Source of the DNA: an uncultured Oscillospiraceae bacterium
GTDB lineage: Bacteria; Bacillota; Clostridia; Oscillospirales; Oscillospiraceae
Direction of reading: 5' to 3'
Length of the DNA stretch: 8,164 nucleotides
Assembly: GCA_900763965.1 (NCBI GenBank)
Contig: CAAFMG010000142.1
Location: forward strand, 1-8,164
Numbering within the stretch: the stretch's first letter is position 1; every line of letters begins with the position of its first letter. The notes under the pieces are model-generated. The model was not told the DNA's origin and ran no database searches. It worked only from the letters and a program-made list of their open reading frames with translations. The translations under genes were made by a program, and so were the position numbers. Positions 1-5,508 of the stretch are shown in pieces.

Positions 1-2
1 AC

Positions 3-749
3 GAAAATGACAGCCGACTGATTTTAAAAGACATTCAGCTGGAAGTGGCTCAGGGTGAGTTTGTCTGCATCCTGGGGCAGTCCGGCTGTGGCAAAAGCAC
101 CCTGCTGCGGCTTTTGGCCGGACTGGAAAAGCCCACCACCGGAAAAATTCTGGTGGATGACCGGGAGGTTTCCGGAGCCGGTCTGGATCGGGGCGTAGTG
201 TTCCAGGATTACGGCCTGTTCCCCTGGATGACTGCCGGTGACAACATTCTGCTGGCTCTGAAACAGAAATTCCCGGACAAAACCAAGGCCCAGCACAAGG
301 AAATTGCGCTGAACGCCCTGCAATCCGTGGGTCTGGATGCCTGCGTATTCTCCAAGCTGCCCAAGGAGCTGTCCGGCGGCATGAAGCAGCGCTGCGCCAT
401 TGCCCAGGCTTTCAGCATTGATCCGCCCATTCTGCTGATGGACGAGCCCTTCGGCGCACTGGATGCCGTGACCCGGGCCAGACTTCAGGATATGGTTCTG
501 GCACTTTGGGCCAGCCAGGAGCAGAAAAAGACCGTATTCTTTGTCACCCACGATGTGGACGAGGCCCTGCTGCTGGCCACCCGGATCTGTGTTCTGGGTC
601 AGGCACCCAGCCGGGTGATCTATGATGTGTGCATTCCCGCCCAGCAGAAGCCCACCCGGGAGACCCTCTTTGAGGATGCACAGATGATGCAGCTGCGCAA
701 CAACCTGATCCGCTACATCAACCGGGATGTCACATCCCACATTTCCTAG
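3..749 (+). CDS. NitT/TauT-type ABC transporter ATP-binding protein, 5' partial
   Basis: Cytoplasmic ATPase powering an ABC importer of the nitrate/sulfonate/taurine class. The reading frame is open to the left edge (first full codon at 3), so the true start lies outside. The GTG at 45 is not the start, because conserved sequence (LILKDIQLEV) precedes it in frame. Of 248 visible residues, the Walker A motif GQSGCGKST starts at base 75, the ABC signature LSGGMKQR lies at 369-392, Walker B ILLMDEP at 429-449, and the switch histidine (THDVDEA) at 549-551. The MDEPFGALD and FVTHDVDEA wording is typical of SsuB/TauB-like proteins. Probably only about 10-20 N-terminal residues, including the A-loop, are missing. 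It is followed after 60 bases by the binding protein and then the permease, so it is probably the first or an early gene of that operon. The family call is secure. The substrate is not readable from an ATPase. Confidence 0.93.
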   Translation, partial: ENDSRLILKDIQLEVAQGEFVCILGQSGCGKSTLLRLLAGLEKPTTGKILVDDREVSGAGLDRGVVFQDYGLFPWMTAGDNILLALKQKFPDKTKAQHKEIALNALQSVGLDACVFSKLPKELSGGMKQRCAIAQAFSIDPPILLMDEPFGALDAVTRARLQDMVLALWASQEQKKTVFFVTHDVDEALLLATRICVLGQAPSRVIYDVCIPAQQKPTRETLFEDAQMMQLRNNLIRYINRDVTSHIS

Positions 750-809
750 GCAGTATCAGATTCTATCTGTTATATGCAATAAATTATTTGGAAGAGGAGA
801 GATCCAAAA

Positions 810-2282
810 ATGAACAAGCGTATCATTTCCCTGCTGCTGGCCATGGTCATGCTGCTGGGTCTGGCTGCCTGCGGCAGCTCTGCCCCCGCTGCTACCGAAG
901 CAACTGCTGATGTGGCTATGCAGTACATTACCCCCGAAGATGCCAAGGCCAAGCTGGATGACAGCGGCTATGTCTTCTTCGATCTGCGCAAGGCCGAGGA
1001 TTCCAGCAAGACCACCATTCCCGGTGCCCAGGCTTGGGACATGGATGCCGCCAAGGAAGGCGATGCCGAAGCCGGCAAGGCTACCATGACCAAGGCTACC
1101 CAGGGTCTGGATAAGAACATTGTTCTGATCTGCTACTCCGGCAAGCGCTACGCCCAGGCTACCACCAATGCTCTGTCCGCCATTGGCTACGACATGAGCA
1201 AGGTCTACACCCTGGAAGGCGGCTTCAAGGCATGGAGCGAGAAGTTCCCCGACCTGTGTGTGGCTCCCGAGGCCGCTGCACAGCCTGAGGCTCAGCCTGA
1301 GGCTGCCAAGGAAGTTCCCGAAGTCAGCACCGTCCGCTGGAACTGGGGCACCTCCGCAAACATCCTGGTGGCTCTGGCCATCGAAAAGGGCTACTTCGCT
1401 GAGTACGGTCTGAACATTGAGTTCGTCAACGCCAACGAAAACGCCAACGCCATGACCCTGCTGTCCACCGGCCAGGTTGACGTGGTTTCCAACTCCGGTA
1501 CTGCCAGCCCCCTGCAGAACATTGCAGCCGGTGTGGATATGACCATCTTCGGCGGCCACATGGTTCAGGGCTGTATGCCTGTCGTTGCCAGAAAGGGCAC
1601 CGAGTGGAAGGGCATCGAGAGCCTGGTGGGCAAGAAGTTTGCCTGCAACCCCTCCTACTTCGCATTCACCGGCGCTCTGATGGATGCCGGTTACGACAAG
1701 CCCCTGGAAGCTGTTGACTTCATCAGCGGCATGGGCTACAACGACGCTCTGGCTGCTCTGCAGCGCGGTGAGTTCGACTACGCTCTGATGGGCACCGGCC
1801 AGAACTTCGCCGTCAACAACATGGATGACATCGAAATCCTGACCTACCAGGGCGATGTGATGCCTGACTACTCCTGCTGCCGCATGGAGTGCCCCACCGC
1901 CTTCCTGGAAAAGAACCCCATCACTGTCAAGTGCATTCTGAAGGCTCTGATCCGTGCCCAGGCTTACTACGAAGCCAACAAGGAAGAGTGTGTTGACATT
2001 CTGGCCAAGGCCATCAATGCCGACCATGACTACGTTGCCGCTTACATGCTCAACGACCACTACAAGGTTCACGCTGACCCCCTGGCCAAGTCCGTTGTCC
2101 GTGCATGGAACATCCTGGACAAGACCGGCTTCCTGGATGAGAACGCCAAGAACATCGACATCAACGACCACATCAACACCGAGCTGTACAAGCAGGCTCT
2201 GGATGCGTGCGCTGCCGAGTATGGCGCTGAGGATCCCGCTTTCTACCAGGCTATGAACGAGTACTTCGCAGCCAACAACTAA
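810..2282 (+). CDS. Lipoprotein fusing a rhodanese domain to an NMT1/THI5-like ABC substrate-binding domain
   Basis: A 490-residue extracytoplasmic lipoprotein. The start is supported by AGGAG at 795-799. Residues 1-20 form a signal peptide ending in the lipobox LAAC, with C21 as the lipid anchor. Residues 38-148 are a full rhodanese domain: FFDLR (56-60), IPGA (70-73), the active-site loop C108-Y-S-G-K-R113, and LEGGFKAW (135-142). A linker rich in Ala/Pro/Glu with repeated QPEA (about 153-171) leads to an NMT1/THI5-like solute-binding domain (173-490), with family-typical stretches such as LAIEKGYFAEYGLNIEF and the conserved GQVDVV and IAAGVDMTIFGG. Known NitT/TauT binding proteins of this fold (about 320-340 residues) bind sulfonates, nitrate, pyrimidines or vitamin precursors. 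The rhodanese part would carry or transfer sulfane sulfur. The fusion suggests, but does not prove, a sulfur-containing ligand. Besides C21 and C108 there are nine cysteines, including C356-C357-x3-C361. Confidence 0.9.
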   Translation: MNKRIISLLLAMVMLLGLAACGSSAPAATEATADVAMQYITPEDAKAKLDDSGYVFFDLRKAEDSSKTTIPGAQAWDMDAAKEGDAEAGKATMTKATQGLDKNIVLICYSGKRYAQATTNALSAIGYDMSKVYTLEGGFKAWSEKFPDLCVAPEAAAQPEAQPEAAKEVPEVSTVRWNWGTSANILVALAIEKGYFAEYGLNIEFVNANENANAMTLLSTGQVDVVSNSGTASPLQNIAAGVDMTIFGGHMVQGCMPVVARKGTEWKGIESLVGKKFACNPSYFAFTGALMDAGYDKPLEAVDFISGMGYNDALAALQRGEFDYALMGTGQNFAVNNMDDIEILTYQGDVMPDYSCCRMECPTAFLEKNPITVKCILKALIRAQAYYEANKEECVDILAKAINADHDYVAAYMLNDHYKVHADPLAKSVVRAWNILDKTGFLDENAKNIDINDHINTELYKQALDACAAEYGAEDPAFYQAMNEYFAANN

Positions 2283-2296
2283 GTATATTCCCGCTT

Positions 2297-2331
2297 CCGG
2301 GGCGGAAGGGAAACCTTCTGCCCCGGTTTTT
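2297..2331 (+). terminator. Intrinsic terminator between binding-protein and permease genes
   Basis: A 13-bp uninterrupted stem (2297-2309 with 2314-2326, one G-U pair) closed by a GAAA tetraloop and followed by five T (2327-2331). It begins 14 bases after the lipoprotein stop codon and ends 25 bases before the permease start. An internal terminator of this kind usually lets the binding protein be made in excess over the membrane subunit by partial readthrough. No separate permease promoter was recognised in the short gap, which fits partial readthrough. Confidence 0.85.
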
Positions 2332-2356
2332 CAAAAGAACCCAAGGGAGATCCACC

Positions 2357-3118
2357 ATGAAATACATCAAAAACTTTGTCAAAAAATACTGGGTCACCGG
2401 ACTGATCTTTGCATCCATGGTACTTTGGTACTACCTTGCCACCCAGACCGGACATGCAAATCCCTTCCTGTTCCCCAAGGTCAGCTCCATTGCCAAAGCT
2501 TACCAGTCAGATAAGAGCCTGATGGGTGTCAATTTGCTGGCTTCCTTCAAGGTAATGGTTCCCGCCGTCTTTTTCTCTTTGGCCATTGCGCTGACCCTGG
2601 GCACCTTCCTGGGCATGAACAAGAAGGCCCGGGAGGCGCTGCATCCTGTGATCTACACCTTCAGTGTGGTGCCCGCCATTCTGCTGTCCCCCTTTGTGCT
2701 GCTGATGGCCCCCAATATGTTTGTGGCCTCGGTGATCCTGATCGTTTACAGCACGGTGTGGTCCACCCTGTTTGCCACCATCACCGGCATCCAGACCATT
2801 GACAAGCGGTATCTGGACAAGGCCGCCACCCTGGAATTAAAGGGCTTCCAAAAGTTCTTCAAGGTGATCCTTCCGGCAGCCAGCCCCTCCATTCTGGCAG
2901 GCTTCGTCAACTCCCTGCGCAACACCTTTATCATGCTGGTGTATGCAGAGATGTACGGTGCCCAGTACGGCATGGGCTACTATGTGAAGAAGTTTTCCGA
3001 TTTCGGCCTTTACAACAAGGTCTGGGTGGGCTTTATCTTCATGGTCATCGTCATGGTCATTGTGATGCAGCTGTTTGAACACCTGAAAAACCGTCTGCTC
3101 AAGTGGACGATCCATTAA
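2357..3118 (+). CDS. NitT/TauT-type ABC transporter permease
   Basis: A 253-residue inner-membrane subunit of a binding-protein-dependent importer. It is expected to form a homodimer carrying two copies of the upstream ATPase. GGGAG at 2345-2349 with 7-base spacing supports the ATG. About six hydrophobic segments can be seen: residues about 12-29, 62-86, 98-117, 120-142, 178-198 and 222-240. The cytoplasmic EAA loop that contacts the ATPase lies at about 154-182 (DKAATLELKG, then VILPAASPSILAG), matching the BPD_transp_1 pattern of SsuC/TauC-like proteins. Length is normal for the family. It is last in the ABC operon, separated from the lipoprotein gene by a strong hairpin, so it is probably expressed at a lower level. 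The stop codon is followed within 11 bases by a bidirectional terminator. Confidence 0.93.
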   Translation: MKYIKNFVKKYWVTGLIFASMVLWYYLATQTGHANPFLFPKVSSIAKAYQSDKSLMGVNLLASFKVMVPAVFFSLAIALTLGTFLGMNKKAREALHPVIYTFSVVPAILLSPFVLLMAPNMFVASVILIVYSTVWSTLFATITGIQTIDKRYLDKAATLELKGFQKFFKVILPAASPSILAGFVNSLRNTFIMLVYAEMYGAQYGMGYYVKKFSDFGLYNKVWVGFIFMVIVMVIVMQLFEHLKNRLLKWTIH

Positions 3119-3122
3119 AATA

Positions 3123-3176
3123 AAAATTGCAATGCCCTCTGTCCTGCATTTGCAGAACAGAGGGCATTGCATTTTT
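3123..3176. terminator. Bidirectional terminator between convergent units
   Basis: A perfect 14-bp inverted repeat, 3129-3142 with 3157-3170 (GCAATGCCCTCTGT and its complement), is flanked by an A-tract on the left and a T-tract on the right, so either strand's transcript ends in a U-run. The 14-base loop contains a second small stem, CTGCA with TGCAG. It serves the permease gene (stop at 3118) and the minus-strand nucleotidyltransferase gene, whose TGA occupies 3176-3178. Confidence 0.92.
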
Positions 3177-3754
3177 CATATTTCTTTCCCGGCAAGCCGT
3201 TGCAGTGCCTCCGGGGTGTCCGCATCGGCAAGCTCCCAGGGATCCTGTACAGGAAGCAGGCGCACCCGCTGGGGATATTTTGCCGCCACATAGCCGCCGC
3301 CCTTGCCTTGGGGCAGAGCCAGAAGCTCCGGGAAAGCCCAGCAGGGAAAGAGAATGGGGGCACCGGGGGTTTCCCGGCAGACAGGCCGCCAGATACACTC
3401 CGGCTCCTGCTGCCCCCGGGCTGCCAGCGCCGCCACCGTTTCCCGGCGCAGAAGGGGCTGATCTCCCGGACAGAACAGGCAGCCGTCCAAATCCCCAATG
3501 GACTCCAGCCCCAGGCGGACGGTGTCGCTGCGAAGGGGCTGATCGTGAAGGAGGCAGGGAATGTCCCACTGATGGCATAGCCGAGCCACCTGCGGATACC
3601 GGGTGACCACCACCCGGCGGTCAAAGATCCCCTCCGTGGCAGCAAAGGCCCGGGTGATCAGGGGCTGTCCCCGGAAATCCGCCAGCAGCTTATTGCCCCC
3701 AAACCGCCGCCCCAGTCCGGAAGCCATGATCACGCAGCCAAATCTCTTAATCAT
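3176..3754 (-). CDS. MocA-like molybdenum cofactor nucleotidyltransferase
   Basis: A 192-residue cytoplasmic enzyme of the MobA/MocA nucleotidyltransferase fold (NTP_transf_3). The probable reaction attaches CMP from CTP to molybdopterin-Mo, giving the cytosine-dinucleotide cofactor used by bacterial xanthine-dehydrogenase-family enzymes. Visible motifs are the nucleotide-binding loop MASGLGRRFGGNK (10-22), RSDTVRLGLE (75-84), the metal-binding CPGDQPLL (95-102), GAPILFP (131-137) and DADTPEAL (177-184). The start at 3754 is preferred. The SD GGGAGG (3764-3769) abuts an earlier in-frame ATG at 3763 but is 9 bases from this one, and upstream in-frame residues lack family character. The start overlaps the end of the ModE-like gene by 8 bases (ATGATTAA), implying translational coupling. 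The CTP (MocA) versus GTP (MobA) assignment is inferred mainly from the neighbouring hydroxylase operon. Confidence 0.85.
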   Translation of the reverse strand: MIKRFGCVIMASGLGRRFGGNKLLADFRGQPLITRAFAATEGIFDRRVVVTRYPQVARLCHQWDIPCLLHDQPLRSDTVRLGLESIGDLDGCLFCPGDQPLLRRETVAALAARGQQEPECIWRPVCRETPGAPILFPCWAFPELLALPQGKGGGYVAAKYPQRVRLLPVQDPWELADADTPEALQRLAGKEI

Positions 3755-4100
3755 TTTTCCCATCCTCCCGGAAAACGAAATCCTCCAGAAGCCCCTGGTT
3801 GTGGGCGGTGCAGGCATCCCGGTAGGCTTCATAGCGCTCCAGGAATGCCCTGCCCTCCGGGGTCAGGGTACTGCTGCCGCCGTCCTTGCCCCCAACGGTG
3901 CGTTGGGTCAGGGGAAAACCCAGGGCAGATTCGGCATTCTTGACCAGCTTTAGCGCCTTGCTGTAGGCCATTTCCATGGCGGCGGCAGCGGCACGCAGGG
4001 AGCCGGTCTGCTCCACCAGCCGCAAAAGACGGCAGGGGCCTTCCCCAAAGAACTTTTCGCCATTGTCATTCAAAAAGTAGATTTTCGTCACTGCCTGCAT
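3747..4100 (-). CDS. Short ModE-like winged-helix regulator lacking molybdate-binding domains
   Basis: A 117-residue DNA-binding protein matching the N-terminal, LysR-like winged helix-turn-helix domain of the molybdate regulator ModE. The helix-turn-helix spans about residues 21-65 (GPCRLLRLVEQTGSLRAAAA, then MAYSKALKLVKNAESALGFPL). The wing and tail, VGGKDGGSSTLTPEGRAFLERY (69-90), are the ModE-family hallmark. E. coli ModE has about 260 residues, with two Mop-like domains binding molybdate. Those are absent here, so any metal or cofactor sensing must be indirect or use another site. An SD-like AAAGGG (4111-4116, minus strand) precedes the ATG. It is transcribed with, and overlaps, the MocA-like gene and diverges from the molybdenum hydroxylase operon, which makes control of both units from the shared promoter region likely by inference. 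Short proteins of this type often accompany Mo-enzyme gene clusters. Confidence 0.87.
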   Translation of the reverse strand: MQAVTKIYFLNDNGEKFFGEGPCRLLRLVEQTGSLRAAAAAMEMAYSKALKLVKNAESALGFPLTQRTVGGKDGGSSTLTPEGRAFLERYEAYRDACTAHNQGLLEDFVFREDGKND

Positions 4101-4145
4101 CCTGCCCCCGCCCTTTCTGCGTTGTAGTTATGAAAGTATATCGAA

Positions 4146-4174
4146 ATTATAGCAAATCTCCTTTCCAAAAGCAA
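4146..4174 (-). promoter_or_regulatory. Sigma-A-type promoter for the ModE-like/MocA-like operon
   Basis: On the minus strand, TTGCTT (4169-4174) and a perfect TATAAT (4146-4151) are separated by 17 bases. Transcription would start near 4139, giving a leader of about 40 bases. The -35 element lies inside the spacer of the oppositely directed promoter. Confidence 0.65.
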
Positions 4175-4190
4175 CCGGAACTGATATAAT
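4162..4190 (+). promoter_or_regulatory. Sigma-A-type promoter for the molybdenum hydroxylase operon
   Basis: TTTCCA (4162-4167) and a perfect TATAAT (4185-4190) are separated by 17 bases. The start would be near 4197, giving a leader of about 57 bases. It overlaps the minus-strand promoter, so RNA polymerase probably cannot occupy both fully at once. Confidence 0.7.
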
Positions 4191-4213
4191 GAAACCATCA
4201 TAGCGTAAAATTG

Positions 4214-4236
4214 GCATCTGACGGCAGATGCTTTTT
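4214..4236 (+). promoter_or_regulatory. Leader hairpin with T-tract, possible attenuator
   Basis: Within the predicted hydroxylase leader, GCATCTG (4214-4220) and CAGATGC (4225-4231) form a 7-bp stem with the loop ACGG, immediately followed by five T (4232-4236). The SD AAAGGAG (4239-4245) comes right after. The layout matches a small intrinsic terminator placed before the first gene. The stem is short, so termination may be weak or conditional. It is too small to be the known molybdenum-cofactor riboswitch. Confidence 0.4.
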
Positions 4237-4253
4237 CAAAAGGAGCGGATGGA

Positions 4254-5054
4254 ATGATCACTATCCAAAAATATATCCGGCCCCAAACACTGGAGGAAGC
4301 ATACCAGCTGAACCAGAGCAAGCGCAGCCGCATTGTGGCAGGTATGCTGTGGACCCGGCTGGGAACCGGCAGTGTGGGCACTGCCATTGACCTGTGGGAT
4401 CTGGGTCTGGACACCATTGAAGAAACCGACGAAGCCTTCACCATCGGTGCCATGGTCACCCTGCGGCAGTTGGAGCAGCACCCCGGCCTGAACGCCTACA
4501 CCCAGGGTGCCATGAAGAACGCCCTCCAGGATATTGTGGGCGTGCAGTTCCGGAACATGGCCACCGCAGGCGGCAGCATCTGGGGTCGGTACGGCTTTTC
4601 CGATGTGCTGACCCTGTTTCTGGCTGTGGATACCTATGTGGAGCTGTACCGGGGCGGCATGGTTCCTCTGGAAGAATTCGCCCGGCGCAAGGCTGACCGG
4701 GATATTCTGGTGCGGCTGATCGTCAAGAAAACCCCCGGTCACTTTGTTTACACCGCCATGCGCAATCAGCGCACCGATTTGCCGGTGCTGACCTGCGCCA
4801 TGGCCCGGGTGGGAGAAGAATACCGGGCCTGCCTGGGCGCGCGGCCTGCCAGAGCTGTGCGCTATCGGGATGACCGGGGTCTGCTGGCCGATGGCATCAC
4901 CGCCGAAAGCGCCGCCGCCTTTGCCCAATATCTGGCAGATATCGCCCCCACGGAGTCCAACCTCCGGGGCAGTGCCCAATACCGCACCCATCTGATCCGG
5001 GTGCTGGCAGAACGGGCCCTTGGGGAGCTGGGAGGAATGGAACATGGACATTAA
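4254..5054 (+). CDS. Molybdenum hydroxylase FAD-binding subunit (xanthine dehydrogenase family)
   Basis: A 266-residue cytoplasmic subunit that passes electrons from the iron-sulfur clusters to FAD and on to an acceptor such as NAD. The start is set by AAAGGAG at 4239-4245 with 8-base spacing. The FAD-binding domain (about 1-160) shows RNMATAGGSIWGRYGFSDVLTL (100-121), the family's RNxATxGGN...D signature. The CO_deh_flav_C-type C-terminal domain (about 163-260) includes TDLPVL (174-179) and LRGSAQYRTHLIRVLAERAL (237-256). The usual N-terminal FAD-phosphate loop AGGTD is replaced here by VAGMLWTRLG (28-37). No insertion for an extra 4Fe-4S cluster, as in 4-hydroxybenzoyl-CoA reductase, is seen. 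It is the first gene of the operon and overlaps the next by 11 bases. Family assignment is firm; the substrate is unknown. Confidence 0.9.
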   Translation: MITIQKYIRPQTLEEAYQLNQSKRSRIVAGMLWTRLGTGSVGTAIDLWDLGLDTIEETDEAFTIGAMVTLRQLEQHPGLNAYTQGAMKNALQDIVGVQFRNMATAGGSIWGRYGFSDVLTLFLAVDTYVELYRGGMVPLEEFARRKADRDILVRLIVKKTPGHFVYTAMRNQRTDLPVLTCAMARVGEEYRACLGARPARAVRYRDDRGLLADGITAESAAAFAQYLADIAPTESNLRGSAQYRTHLIRVLAERALGELGGMEHGH

Positions 5055-5499
5055 ATTGAAGCTCAACGGCAAGGCTGTCACCGCCAGCATCGAGCCGGAT
5101 ACCATTTTGCTGGACTTTGTCCGGAATCATGGCTGCCTCAGTGTCAAGCGGGGCTGCGATACTGCCAACTGCGGCCTGTGTACCGTTCTCATGGACGGTA
5201 TGCCGGTGCTGTCCTGCTCCATGCTGGCCGTCAGAGCCGACGGTCACAGCATCCAGACCCTGGAGGGTTTGCAGGAGGAAGCCGAAGATTTCGTGGGCTT
5301 CATTGCCGACCAGGGTGCCGACCAGTGCGGCTTCTGCAACCCCGGCTTTGTGATGAACACCATTGCCCTGCTCCGGGAAAATCCCGATCCCACCGATGAT
5401 GAGATCCGGGCTTTCCTGGCCGGGAACCTGTGCCGCTGCTCCGGCTATGACGGCCAGCTCCGGGGCATCCGAAACTACCTGAACAGCCGGAAGAAATAA
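5044..5499 (+). CDS. Molybdenum hydroxylase 2x[2Fe-2S] subunit (xanthine dehydrogenase family)
   Basis: A 151-residue electron-transfer subunit. The N-terminal plant-ferredoxin-type domain ligates one cluster through C38, C43, C46 and C58 (C-x4-C-x2-C-x11-C, in GCDTANCGLCTV). The C-terminal helical domain ligates the second, Mo-proximal cluster through C95, C98, C130 and C132 (QCGFCNPG and NLCRCSGY). All eight ligands are present and length is typical. The ATG at 5044 is chosen because GGAGG (5031-5035) lies 8 bases upstream and MDIKLKLNG is the usual beginning. An in-frame ATG at 5020 would add eight residues with no matching SD. It overlaps the FAD subunit gene by 11 bases and is followed after 9 bases by the Mo subunit, so all three are translated as a tight operon. 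Confidence 0.95.
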   Translation: MDIKLKLNGKAVTASIEPDTILLDFVRNHGCLSVKRGCDTANCGLCTVLMDGMPVLSCSMLAVRADGHSIQTLEGLQEEAEDFVGFIADQGADQCGFCNPGFVMNTIALLRENPDPTDDEIRAFLAGNLCRCSGYDGQLRGIRNYLNSRKK

Positions 5500-5508
5500 G
5501 GAGGGGCT

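Noticed and set aside
750..809. Terminator or promoter between ATPase and lipoprotein genes
   Set aside because: Only a 5-bp stem (CAGAT/ATCTG) and AT-rich sequence are visible. There is no T-tract following a GC stem and no convincing -35/-10 pair.
756..2171. Long open frame of 471 codons on the minus strand opposite the lipoprotein gene
   Set aside because: Gly/Val/His-rich low-complexity translation with no recognisable domain. It is the mirror of a gene with strong codon bias and has no SD or promoter of its own.
3099..3645. Several overlapping open frames on both strands in the GC-rich MocA-like region
   Set aside because: Pro/Arg/Ala-rich translations without motifs. The 3176-3754 minus-strand frame alone carries a full set of nucleotidyltransferase motifs.
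3755..3832. Upstream in-frame starts (3832 and 3763) for the MocA-like gene
   Set aside because: The SD GGGAGG directly abuts the 3763 ATG, leaving no spacing, but is 9 bases from the 3754 ATG. The extra residues are the antisense-phase reading of the ModE-like gene end.
4197..4253. Molybdenum-cofactor or purine riboswitch in the hydroxylase leader
   Set aside because: The leader is too short for either aptamer and shows only one small hairpin. No conserved aptamer core was recognised.
5020..5043. Upstream start for the 2Fe-2S subunit
   Set aside because: It adds MGSWEEWN, which is not typical of the family, and lacks an SD. GGAGG is correctly spaced for 5044.
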